The notes under the pieces were generated by a model, which ran no database searches, was not told where the DNA came from, and worked only from the letters and a program-made list of their open reading frames with translations. Made by a program: the position numbers and the translations under genes. Of a stretch of 64,000 nucleotides of DNA, positions 27,939 through 36,102 are shown piece after piece (position 1 is the stretch's first letter; the number at the start of each line of letters is the position of its first letter). Source of the DNA: Rheinheimera sediminis (GTDB taxonomy: Bacteria; Pseudomonadota; Gammaproteobacteria; Enterobacterales; Alteromonadaceae). The stretch lies in assembly GCF_004005375.1 (NCBI RefSeq), contig NZ_RZUF01000008.1, positions 1-64,000 on the forward strand, given 5' to 3'.

Positions 27939-29711
27939 TTACTCTATCAGTATTGGGTATTTCAGGTAGTTTTGGTCGTAGTACGGCAGGCGCTGGTATA
28001 ACCATTGCAGCTTGGCGTTAGGATCTGAGGCCAACTTTTTGTCTTGTTTTAGCGCTTCTTCAAATTCTGCTTTAAGTTTTTTATCCTGTTTTAAAGCAAC
28101 CTCAATTAAAGGCACCAGGGCGTAAGTTTCAAAATACTCAACGCGCTCAAACATGCCTGGCATGTAGCCCCAACTGAATAAGGAATCGGGTGCTGTGGGT
28201 TCCAGCAAGGCCACAGCCAGGGCACCTAAAGGTTGATCGGTGCTGACCCGGATTGAGCCGGCTGGTAAGCGGATTTTTTTCCAGTGACGGCTGAACTCGG
28301 CCTTGACACCAAAGCGCCCTTCAAAAGGTTGAGTGGCAAATTGGTGCTTAGTGGCAGTTAGCTGCTGCAACTGGATAGTTTTTGGCGATTTTAAGCTGGT
28401 AAACTGCACACCATGTAAAGCCAGTTTGGCGATCACTGCTTGCTGTTCAGGTGGGATCCAATAGGCTGTTGGTACTTCGATCTCTGCTGCGACTTCTTTT
28501 TCCCAATACACTGGCAATTGTTCAAAATTGACCGGCTTTCCTGTCCAGGTTTGATATTGAACTCCTGTAATAGGATCTTTTTTCTGCACAGCCTCTACGC
28601 CTTTAAAGCTGATGTAGTCTGGAGTTTCGCTGGCTTTCCAGGCCAGAACCTGGCGTTGAGGACGGGCATTTTCATCGGCTTTTTTTGCCAGTTTTAATAC
28701 TGCCCCTTGTTGTTGCAATAGTTTTAAGCTGTGTTCCAGCAGCACGTAAGTGCCTAATACCCGTTGTTTATAAGGCTTTAAACTGTGGTTTTCTACCAAT
28801 ACTGTTGGAATATGGCGTAAATCACCATAGCCATTGGAAAAACGCGGGCTTGAGGTTGAACCTGCTAAACCTTTGCTGAAGTCGGAGCTGTCGTATGCAA
28901 ACACTAGGGGGCCAGGAATATGACCTGCCTCAGTCAGCGCTTGATCAAGAGCTGGCCGAAAGCTGGTAGCGAGCCAACTGGCTGCGTTGGGGCTGAGGGC
29001 GGCAAAAGGTTCGTTAAAGCCGTAGGTGATGTCGTATTGATAGTCTTCGCCATCTGTGACGTGCAGATCCAGATAGAGATCGGGCTGATAACGGTTGAGT
29101 AACTTCAGCAGCGCTTGCATTTCCGGAGCTTCGGCTTTCATATAGTCGCGATTTAGGTTCAGGTTTTGTGCAGTAGAACGCCAGCCCTGAAGCTCAGGCC
29201 CACGCTGATTCATCCTGTTGTGTTTACCGCTGCGCTCGTGGCCGTCTACTGAAAATATTGGGATGAACAGCAGGTTTACTTCTTTCAGCAAGTCGGCTTT
29301 GTCGCCTTGTACTATGTCGCGCAGCAGCATTAAGCCGGCGTCTTTGCCGTCAATTTCGCCACTGTGGATCCCAGCCTGAGCCAGCAGCAGGGGTTTATTG
29401 TCGCGGCCTATCATGTCCGGATCTGTGCCCGCTTTGACCAGATAAATGGCCCGGCCTTGGGGGCTTTGTCCTATCACTTCCAACTTCACCATTGAGGTAC
29501 TGGCGGCCAGCCGTTCAAGGTACTTGATGGTGCTTTGGTAGTCTGGAGTTTCAGATAAATCAGACAGTTCAGCCGGTGTTACCCAGGGATGCTGAGCTGG
29601 TTTAATCAGACTTAAAGTGCTTCCTTGCCACTCAGGCAAAGGGGGTAAATGGTCGGCTGCTGTAACAGAGAAAACAATACTGCACGCCAGAGCAAGGGCG
29701 ATTTTTTTCAT
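27939..29711 (-). CDS. Exported M14-family zinc carboxypeptidase
   Basis: A metallopeptidase of ~590 aa in the M14 (carboxypeptidase A-like) clan. I choose ATG 29711 because it begins a typical signal peptide (KKIALALACSIVFSVTAAD); the frame extends 21 codons upstream without signal-like sequence. The first two zinc ligands are in GIHSGEIDGKDAG at about residues 114-126 and the third His in YLDLHVTDG at ~220. ARG/Asn substrate-binding residues are likely in NLNRDYMKAE. A C-terminal extension of ~250 residues beyond the catalytic core is non-catalytic. It probably acts in the periplasm on peptides. A palindrome lies between its start and the RND gene's stop. Confidence 0.88.
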   Translation of the reverse strand: MKKIALALACSIVFSVTAADHLPPLPEWQGSTLSLIKPAQHPWVTPAELSDLSETPDYQSTIKYLERLAASTSMVKLEVIGQSPQGRAIYLVKAGTDPDMIGRDNKPLLLAQAGIHSGEIDGKDAGLMLLRDIVQGDKADLLKEVNLLFIPIFSVDGHERSGKHNRMNQRGPELQGWRSTAQNLNLNRDYMKAEAPEMQALLKLLNRYQPDLYLDLHVTDGEDYQYDITYGFNEPFAALSPNAASWLATSFRPALDQALTEAGHIPGPLVFAYDSSDFSKGLAGSTSSPRFSNGYGDLRHIPTVLVENHSLKPYKQRVLGTYVLLEHSLKLLQQQGAVLKLAKKADENARPQRQVLAWKASETPDYISFKGVEAVQKKDPITGVQYQTWTGKPVNFEQLPVYWEKEVAAEIEVPTAYWIPPEQQAVIAKLALHGVQFTSLKSPKTIQLQQLTATKHQFATQPFEGRFGVKAEFSRHWKKIRLPAGSIRVSTDQPLGALAVALLEPTAPDSLFSWGYMPGMFERVEYFETYALVPLIEVALKQDKKLKAEFEEALKQDKKLASDPNAKLQWLYQRLPYYDQNYLKYPILIE

Positions 29712-29803
29712 TTTACACAAATCCATTTCGGGGCTTTTAAACAAGTCGCCAAAGTTTTTACCATTAACAGTCAAGATTAAAAAGGGGCAGGCAAAAAGAA
29801 AAA

Positions 29804-29855
29804 GGGGTCAGGCCTTGAATGTTGAATTGAAATTCAACATTCAAGGCCTGACCCC
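29804..29855. repeat. GGGGTCAG-family perfect palindrome at the RND gene 3' end
   Basis: Perfect 25-bp arms around a central GA. The element ends 7 bp from the RND pump stop codon (minus strand). Confidence 0.95.
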
Positions 29856-29862
29856 ACTGCTT

Positions 29863-32800
29863 TTAGGAGCGGATGCGGTAGATGGTGCAGTACATCAAAG
29901 GTAAAAACAGCAATGTCAGGATAGTGCCGAAGCCTAAGCCGAACATCACTACTACGGCCATGCTGGCGAAGAAGTCGTCTGTGACCAAAGGTAACATGCC
30001 CAAAATAGTGGTGATGGCCCCCATAGAAACAGGACGAACCCGGCTGACTGCGCTGTCGTAAACCGCTTGATAAGGGGCTAAGCCCTGACTGAGTTCAAGC
30101 TTGATTTGGTCGACCAGCACTATGCCATTTTTCACCAGCATACCTGACAAACTTAAAAAACCCAGTAACGCCAGGAAGCCAAAAGGCACGTTCACTGCCA
30201 GTAAGCCCAGGGTGACCCCTATTAATGCCATAGGCACACAAGCCCAAATGACCAGTGAATCGCGCATTGAGCCAAAGAGTAAGACGGTAATAACAAACAT
30301 CACCAAATACCCGAGTGGCAATGAGCTAAACAGGGCTTTCTGTGCCTTGGTTTGGGCCTCCAGCTCTCCGCCCCACTCCAGGTGGTAGCCAGGTGGCAGC
30401 GCTATAGCTTCTATCTGTGGTCTGACTCTTTTCAACAGCGCGGCTGCGGTGTCGTCACTCAAAATATTATGATCGGCCATCACTGTCAGAGTGCGTTTAC
30501 GGTCACGGCGTTTAATTTGTGGATCTTCCCATTCCAGATCAAAGCGAGTCACCACCTGACTGATAGGAATATAACGGTTCAGTTTTGGGCTGTAGACCTG
30601 CAAGTCGGCCAAAGCATCCACACTTTGCCGCTCTGAATCCGGCGCTCTGGTGATGATGGGCAGTAAGTGAGTACCATCGCGATAAATGCCCACTGTACGG
30701 CCGTTGACATGTGTCAGCAGGACGTCGTCTATGTCTTGCTTGCTGATGCCAACCCGACGCGCCATTGCTTCGTTGAACTGTGGCCGGATCACCTTGACTC
30801 TGTTGCTCCAGTCGTCACGTAAGTTTCTGCTGCCTGGGTCTTTTGCCAGTATAGCTTTGGCTTGCTCTGCTAATTGCCGCAGTACTTCGGGGTCTGCACC
30901 ACTAAAACGGGCTTCGAGTTTGGCGGGTGTGGCAGGCCCTACATCCAGTCGTTTTAGTTTAAATTGCAACCCTGGATGCTGCTCTGTGATGTAACGTTCA
31001 ACATCGGCCATCCGCTGCGCAAAATATGCTTTGTCTTCTACCCTCACTATTAATTGGCTATAAGCGGCATAAAAGCGTTCTGGCTGATAGGTCAACATAA
31101 AACGATCTGCGCCGCGACCTGCTGTGGACGTGACAGCTTCCACCCCTTGCTGTGTTTTCAAATACTTCACTATATCCAGAGCTTCGGCGTCTGATTGCCG
31201 CACATCAGTGCCGGCTGGCTGCCATAAGTCCACCAAAAAGATGGGGGTATTGGATGCAGGGAAAAACACTTGTTTTACTTTACTAAAACCAAGCACAGAC
31301 AGAACTAACAGCACTAGCATCAGAGCTGAACTGAGCAGTCTGTAACGCAATACGGCTGTTAATACCGCTCTGTAACCGTCAAAAATAACACCACGATATA
31401 GCTCTGCTGCCTGGTCCAGCTGTGCATCAGGCCCCGCCTTTAGCTCGTCTTTAAAAAACAGGCTGGCAAAAAAGGGCGTTAGGGTGATAGCTGTAACCCA
31501 ACTTAACAACAAACTGACCAGTAACACCCAAAACAGACTACCAGCGAATTCGCCCGTAGCGTCGCTGGATAAGCCTATGGGCGCAAAGGCTGTAATAGCT
31601 ATGACAGTGGCGCCCAATAAAGGCCATTTGGTTTGTTTTACTATGGCTGAAGCGGACTGACTGATGCTTAAGCGCTTTTGCATTCCGATTAAAATGCCTT
31701 CGGTAATGACAATGGCATTGTCCACCAGCATACCCAAAGCAATAATTAAGGCGCCGAGCGAGACCCGCTGCAGCTCTATTTGCATTTGCTGCATGAAAAT
31801 AAAGGTGCCAAGTACTGTTAACAGCAGAATAAGACCAATCAACAGCCCGCTGCGCAGCCCCATAAATATCAGCAGTACCACTATGACGATCACCACAGCT
31901 TCAAGCAGATTGAGGACAAACCCCCCGACTGAGGCTTCGACTTCTGCAGGTTGATTGTAAATAGTGCTTATTTCCATCCCTACAGGGCGTGCATAGTCCA
32001 GTTCAGCCAGGCGCTGGGAGACAAAAGCGCCTATGTCGACTACGTTCACCCCTTTACTGAATGAGACGCCCAGAGTCAGGGTATTTTTACCATCAAATTT
32101 AATGATTTGGCTCGGTACTTCCTGCACATCTTTGTAGACTTTGGCAACGTCGCCCAGATAAATAAGTTCTTTAGCGGCAGGATTACTGATAATCAGCTGC
32201 TCTAGTTCCTGCACCGACTGGAACTCACCTGTAGGATGAATTCGGATCCGATCAGGGCCATAGCGCAAAGCGCCCGCATTGGACACCACGTTTTGGGTTT
32301 GCAATAAACTGGCTATTTGTGTTGGTGGTATACCCAAAGCGGTTAAACGCGAGCGAGAGATCTCAACCACCACTTGTTCTTGCTGCCGACCGCTGACAGA
32401 CACTTTACCCACGCCCTCGACCAGCACCAGCTCACGACGTAAAAAATCGACATAGTCGCGAATTTCTTCGTCTGTGTAGCCGTCGCCAGTGATGGCGTAT
32501 AACATGCCATAGACGTCACCAAAGTCGTCATTGACCACAGGACTTTGCACTCCGGGTGGTAACTGTGGCGTTAAGTCATTGACCTTACGGCGCAGTTCGT
32601 CCCAGATTTGCTTTAATTCAGTGGCTCTGTAGATGCCTTTCATCTCGACCATGATTTGCGACGTGCCGGTGGTGGATATGGACGTTACGTGATCGACATA
32701 AGGCAGCTGCTGAATAGCATTTTCAATGGGGTAACTGACTTCTTCCTCAACCTGTAAGGGCGAAGCGCCTGGATACGAGGTAATGATCAGAGCCTGTTTC

Positions 32801-32925
32801 AGCGTAAATTGCGGATCTTCAAGACGTCCCAGCCCAAAATAGGCCATGGTACCGCCTATCAGTAAAATGGCAGTGACCAGCCAGGACGAGGTTTTATTTT
32901 TAATAAAATACTGAGCGACATCCAT
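29863..32925 (-). CDS. RND efflux pump inner-membrane transporter
   Basis: A 1020-aa proton-driven transporter of the AcrB/HAE-RND superfamily. TM1 is near the N-terminus (SSWLVTAILLIGG), followed by GASPLQVEEEVSYPIENAIQ, the first periplasmic domain, the central helix cluster with the proton-relay aspartates in LGMLVDNAIVITEG (~405), a second periplasmic domain and a C-terminal helix block with SGMLVKNGIVLVDQI. The single-pump layout with FMQQMQIELQRVSLGALI resembles MdtB/MexK-like or YdhJ-associated AcrB-type members more than heavy-metal CusA. It is 3 bp downstream of its adaptor gene. No outer-membrane channel is nearby, so it probably shares a TolC-type protein. Substrate unknown. Confidence 0.93.
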   Translation of the reverse strand: MDVAQYFIKNKTSSWLVTAILLIGGTMAYFGLGRLEDPQFTLKQALIITSYPGASPLQVEEEVSYPIENAIQQLPYVDHVTSISTTGTSQIMVEMKGIYRATELKQIWDELRRKVNDLTPQLPPGVQSPVVNDDFGDVYGMLYAITGDGYTDEEIRDYVDFLRRELVLVEGVGKVSVSGRQQEQVVVEISRSRLTALGIPPTQIASLLQTQNVVSNAGALRYGPDRIRIHPTGEFQSVQELEQLIISNPAAKELIYLGDVAKVYKDVQEVPSQIIKFDGKNTLTLGVSFSKGVNVVDIGAFVSQRLAELDYARPVGMEISTIYNQPAEVEASVGGFVLNLLEAVVIVIVVLLIFMGLRSGLLIGLILLLTVLGTFIFMQQMQIELQRVSLGALIIALGMLVDNAIVITEGILIGMQKRLSISQSASAIVKQTKWPLLGATVIAITAFAPIGLSSDATGEFAGSLFWVLLVSLLLSWVTAITLTPFFASLFFKDELKAGPDAQLDQAAELYRGVIFDGYRAVLTAVLRYRLLSSALMLVLLVLSVLGFSKVKQVFFPASNTPIFLVDLWQPAGTDVRQSDAEALDIVKYLKTQQGVEAVTSTAGRGADRFMLTYQPERFYAAYSQLIVRVEDKAYFAQRMADVERYITEQHPGLQFKLKRLDVGPATPAKLEARFSGADPEVLRQLAEQAKAILAKDPGSRNLRDDWSNRVKVIRPQFNEAMARRVGISKQDIDDVLLTHVNGRTVGIYRDGTHLLPIITRAPDSERQSVDALADLQVYSPKLNRYIPISQVVTRFDLEWEDPQIKRRDRKRTLTVMADHNILSDDTAAALLKRVRPQIEAIALPPGYHLEWGGELEAQTKAQKALFSSLPLGYLVMFVITVLLFGSMRDSLVIWACVPMALIGVTLGLLAVNVPFGFLALLGFLSLSGMLVKNGIVLVDQIKLELSQGLAPYQAVYDSAVSRVRPVSMGAITTILGMLPLVTDDFFASMAVVVMFGLGFGTILTLLFLPLMYCTIYRIRS

Positions 32926-32928
32926 AGA

Positions 32929-34008
32929 TCACAAACCCCGCTCACGTTGCCATGGCCGCACTTGCTGATTTTCGGTCAGTTGCTGCACACCTGCAGTAAC
33001 CACCTGCTCACCGGCAGATAAACCAGCTACTACCTCTATACCTTGCTGAGTTAAACGCCCTACTGTTACTGCGCGTCGATTGACTTTCCCCTCGTTAAAC
33101 ACCCAGACAAAACGCTCTGCGGCGTCTACGGGTTGATCATTGGCTGCAAAGACTGCGGTGGCAGGTACCGTCACTCCAGCAGAGGGTGTGCGCATCAGCT
33201 TGCTCATGTCTGCCAGCACATTGGCCGTCATACCTGAGAGCACGTTAAATTCTTTAGGCGCCGCCATACTGAATACCACTTTAAAGCTGTTGGTTGCGCT
33301 GTCGGCGCGGGTGTCCCATTCTTTAATGTCGGCTTTGTAACTTAGGCTAGGGTAGGAATCAAAAATAACATCTGGCTGATAACTGACGTCTTTTCTGACC
33401 AGCGCTATCACGTCTTCTGGCACCTGGATCACCACGTCGACCATACCTGTGAGTTGTAACTCCAGAATGGCCTGTTGCGCTGCGACATTTTCGTGATTCT
33501 CGACGAGAGAACGCGACACAGTGCCACTAAAAGGAGCGACTAATTCGGTGTAACTTAAGTTGGCTTGGGCTGTTTTTAAATCGGCATCAGCCACTTGCAA
33601 TTGTGCTTTGGTTTCGTCGTACATGGCTTGCGACACCAGATTCTGACCAATCAGGCTGGCGGCTCTGTCAAACTGAGCCTTAGATAATTGATATTTGGCC
33701 TGAGCCTGTTCTAACCTGAGTTTAAAATCTGTTGGGTCTAAACGCGCCAGCACGTCGCCTTTTTGCACTTCCTGGCCGGGCCTTATAGCAAATTGGGTAA
33801 GTTTACCGCTGACACGAAAGGTTAAACGGGCATTTTCTGTGGGTTCGACTAGAGCCGGAAACTGCCGGATCAACTTTTGCTGGCCATCCTGCACCTGGTG
33901 CAATTTCACTGGCCTGCTTGGGCTTTGTTCTTCGATTTGTGCAGGCTTGGAACAGCCCGTCACCAAAACCAGAGTTAAAACCTTGTAGATCATCGTTTGT
34001 CTGGACAT
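32929..34008 (-). CDS. RND periplasmic adaptor (membrane fusion) lipoprotein
   Basis: A 359-aa membrane fusion protein linking the RND pump to an outer-membrane channel. The lipobox LVTGC places the lipidated Cys at residue 19. The first lipoyl half-motif (TFRVSGKLTQFAIRPGQEVQ) is followed by a coiled-coil hairpin (~95-150, KYQLSKAQFDRAASLIGQ), then the second lipoyl half with LVAPFSGTVSRS, and a beta-barrel domain ending GEQVVTAGVQQL. It is co-transcribed with the RND gene and divergent from a LysR regulator 103 bp away, which is the probable regulator. Confidence 0.93.
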   Translation of the reverse strand: MSRQTMIYKVLTLVLVTGCSKPAQIEEQSPSRPVKLHQVQDGQQKLIRQFPALVEPTENARLTFRVSGKLTQFAIRPGQEVQKGDVLARLDPTDFKLRLEQAQAKYQLSKAQFDRAASLIGQNLVSQAMYDETKAQLQVADADLKTAQANLSYTELVAPFSGTVSRSLVENHENVAAQQAILELQLTGMVDVVIQVPEDVIALVRKDVSYQPDVIFDSYPSLSYKADIKEWDTRADSATNSFKVVFSMAAPKEFNVLSGMTANVLADMSKLMRTPSAGVTVPATAVFAANDQPVDAAERFVWVFNEGKVNRRAVTVGRLTQQGIEVVAGLSAGEQVVTAGVQQLTENQQVRPWQRERGL

Positions 34009-34114
34009 TTAAACCTCTCCCTTTGTCATACCACTTAAATTCGCGCTGGCACTATACAAAAGCCAGGATAAGATTAAAATTTATATTTATTTCATCTCTT
34101 CATAAGAAAAATTG

Positions 34115-35011
34115 ATGAATCTGACTCAGCTTTATATTTTGGACGCCGTAGCAAACAGTGAAAGCTTACTGCAAGCCGCTACTAAATTGCATAAAACCCA
34201 GCCTGCCTTGAGTATGGCGCTGAAGAAACTCGAGCAGGAATGCGGTTTTACTATAGTGGACCGCAGTCAATATCGCTTGCAATTTACTCAGGCTGGCCAA
34301 CGATTTTATCAACAAGCTCAACAGCTTCTGCATCAAAGTGCTCAACTTAAATCTTTAGCCCAGCATTTAAGCCGGGGCGCTGAGGCCAGTTTAGCCGTGG
34401 CTTTTGACGAAGCTGTGGATCTGGCTCTGTTTTTACCCGCTATTCGTCAAGCGCAACATCAGTTTCCTCATACCGAGCTGCAGCTCAGTTGCGACTATAG
34501 ATTGCAAGCACTGGAAAAACTTAAGAATCAGCAAGTTGATTTAGCTATTAGCCCCTGGTTTCCAGTATTTATCAGCCTTGGCGATTTTGAAACTGTAGCT
34601 ATTGGTCATTTTGATATTTTATGTGTAGCCAGCCCGGAGTTTTTACAGCAGCTGACTGAACCTTTAACGCGTCAGGAACAATTGGCCGAGTTGCCGCAAT
34701 TGGTGGCGAATTCAGAAGCACTGGATTTTGACAGCGGAAAGTTATTGCCCTTGCAATCGGCACGGCGGGTGAAAGTGAACAACAGTTTATGTATGAAGCA
34801 GGCGCTGTTAGCCCATTTAGGCTGGGGCATGGTGGCAAGACATCAGGTAGCAGCAGAATTAGCGAGCGGTGCTTTGGTGCAGCTCAAACCACTGGAGTTT
34901 CCAAAGCATATCCGTGGAGAAGTGCATTTAGCGCGACATAAAGATCAACAACCAGGCCCAGTGGCTAAAGCCATATGGGAACAATTGGGAACAATTGGGG
35001 TCAGGCCTTGA
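34115..35011 (+). CDS. LysR-type transcriptional regulator of the RND pump
   Basis: A 298-aa LysR family regulator. The N-terminal winged helix-turn-helix covers ~1-60 (SESLLQAATKLHKTQPALSMALKKLEQ holds the recognition helix), followed by the linker helix and a periplasmic-binding-like effector domain. ATG 34115 is the likely start. It diverges from the adaptor-pump operon across a short, AT-rich spacer, the usual place for a LysR operator. The C-terminus reads LGTIGVRP-stop: the last residues and stop are supplied by the dispersed palindrome that follows, as in ManB and RmlD. The effector is unknown. Confidence 0.92.
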   Translation: MNLTQLYILDAVANSESLLQAATKLHKTQPALSMALKKLEQECGFTIVDRSQYRLQFTQAGQRFYQQAQQLLHQSAQLKSLAQHLSRGAEASLAVAFDEAVDLALFLPAIRQAQHQFPHTELQLSCDYRLQALEKLKNQQVDLAISPWFPVFISLGDFETVAIGHFDILCVASPEFLQQLTEPLTRQEQLAELPQLVANSEALDFDSGKLLPLQSARRVKVNNSLCMKQALLAHLGWGMVARHQVAAELASGALVQLKPLEFPKHIRGEVHLARHKDQQPGPVAKAIWEQLGTIGVRP

Positions 35012-35082
35012 ATGTTGAATTTGGAACAATTGGGGTCAGGCCTTGAATGTTGAATTTGATTCAACATTCAAGGCCTGACCCC
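34988..35082. repeat. GGGGTCAG-family palindrome with duplicated left arm plus flank
   Basis: A 35-bp unit starting GGAACAATTGGGGTCAGG is present twice in tandem (34988-35022 and 35023-35057); the second completes a hairpin with perfect 24-bp arms (35032-35082). The first copy contains the LysR stop codon, and the duplicated unit carries LysR coding sequence. It lies between convergent genes. Confidence 0.95.
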
Positions 35083-35097
35083 ATGGATCCATAGAGC

Positions 35098-35871
35098 TTA
35101 GAAGCGGTAGCTTGCACCTATCTGGTACACATCATCATCTGTCTCGAGCGAGTCGAAGACGACGCTTGCTGACAAGGACAAGTTCGGCAATGCAAACCAG
35201 TTCGCACGCAAACTCAGGCTGTCTTCACTTTCACTGAATACTTTGTCAGAGATCCACTCATACCCAACACCAGCTGAAAAGTTTTTACCGAAGTAATAGT
35301 CAGCACCTACCCCATAACGCGTCACTGAAGCCTGGCGATAATCCAGGATACTGGCTTCAAGATTCATCATGTCACCTGTGCCTAAATCCCAGAGTTTTTT
35401 CGTCATCACACCATAGTTAGTGCTGCTGCCAGCTTGCTCAGGTCTGTCATGTTCGAAAATAGCACCTACTAACCAGTCCGGACTAATAAAGTAACCCAGA
35501 GTACCATCCAGATCCTGTTGGTCTGTGCCGCTGAAATGTGTCCATTCCAACTTGCCGTAAAAGTTATGGCTTTGGTCCATGTATTCACCACCGACAGACC
35601 AAGAGTTTTGATCCGCTTCATTGGATGATAAACGTGACAAGGTACCGAAAACGCTGGCATTTTTGTTGATGAATGCCGCTTCAGCGCGTGGTGTCTTACC
35701 TGAAGTGTCTACTGCATTAAAGAAATACTGATGCTTCAGTTGCCATCCATCGATATCAACACCGTTGATATCTGTATTGCCATAGGCCACTGATGATTCA
35801 TGTTGATAGTTGTTCGCTGCTGCACCAGTTGAGACTACAGCGATAAGTAAAGCGAGCACAGAACCTTTCAT
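35098..35871 (-). CDS. Porin-like outer-membrane beta-barrel protein
   Basis: A 257-aa exported protein: signal peptide at ~1-19 (VLALLIAVVSTGAAANN), then alternating amphipathic beta strands and a C-terminus ending YQIGASYRF, with the terminal aromatic residue expected for BAM-dependent insertion. The strand pattern (WQLKHQYFFN, NFYGKLEWTHFSG, SAGVGYEWISD) resembles the putative general porin family (Porin_7-like). Single-gene unit with its own upstream region. The pore specificity is not predictable; a structural role is also possible. Confidence 0.8.
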   Translation of the reverse strand: MKGSVLALLIAVVSTGAAANNYQHESSVAYGNTDINGVDIDGWQLKHQYFFNAVDTSGKTPRAEAAFINKNASVFGTLSRLSSNEADQNSWSVGGEYMDQSHNFYGKLEWTHFSGTDQQDLDGTLGYFISPDWLVGAIFEHDRPEQAGSSTNYGVMTKKLWDLGTGDMMNLEASILDYRQASVTRYGVGADYYFGKNFSAGVGYEWISDKVFSESEDSLSLRANWFALPNLSLSASVVFDSLETDDDVYQIGASYRF

Positions 35872-36033
35872 AATTACTACCTTTTGGTTAAGAAAACGCA
35901 GGCAGTGTAAAACTCTGAAAGTTAACGCTCTCTGAATGATTTTGTAAATAAGTGTATAAATATCAAAAAGATAAACAAATAGAATGAGAAAAGTCTGATG
36001 GACAGCGGGGGGCGATAGACAGCGGGGTCATAG

Positions 36034-36095
36034 ACAGCGGGGTCAGGCCTTGGATCTTGAATTGAAATTCAAGATCCAAGGCCTGACCCCGCTGT
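36034..36095. repeat. GGGGTCAG-family palindrome at the uvrB 3' end
   Basis: Arms pair over 30 bp: the 25-bp family arm plus locus-specific ACAGC/GCTGT. The core is variant (TTGGATCTTGAA) with matching changes in the other arm. Three copies of GACAGCGGGG at 36001, 36018 and 36033 lead into it. It ends 7 bp from the uvrB stop. Confidence 0.93.
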
Positions 36096-36102
36096 ATCTA
36101 TG

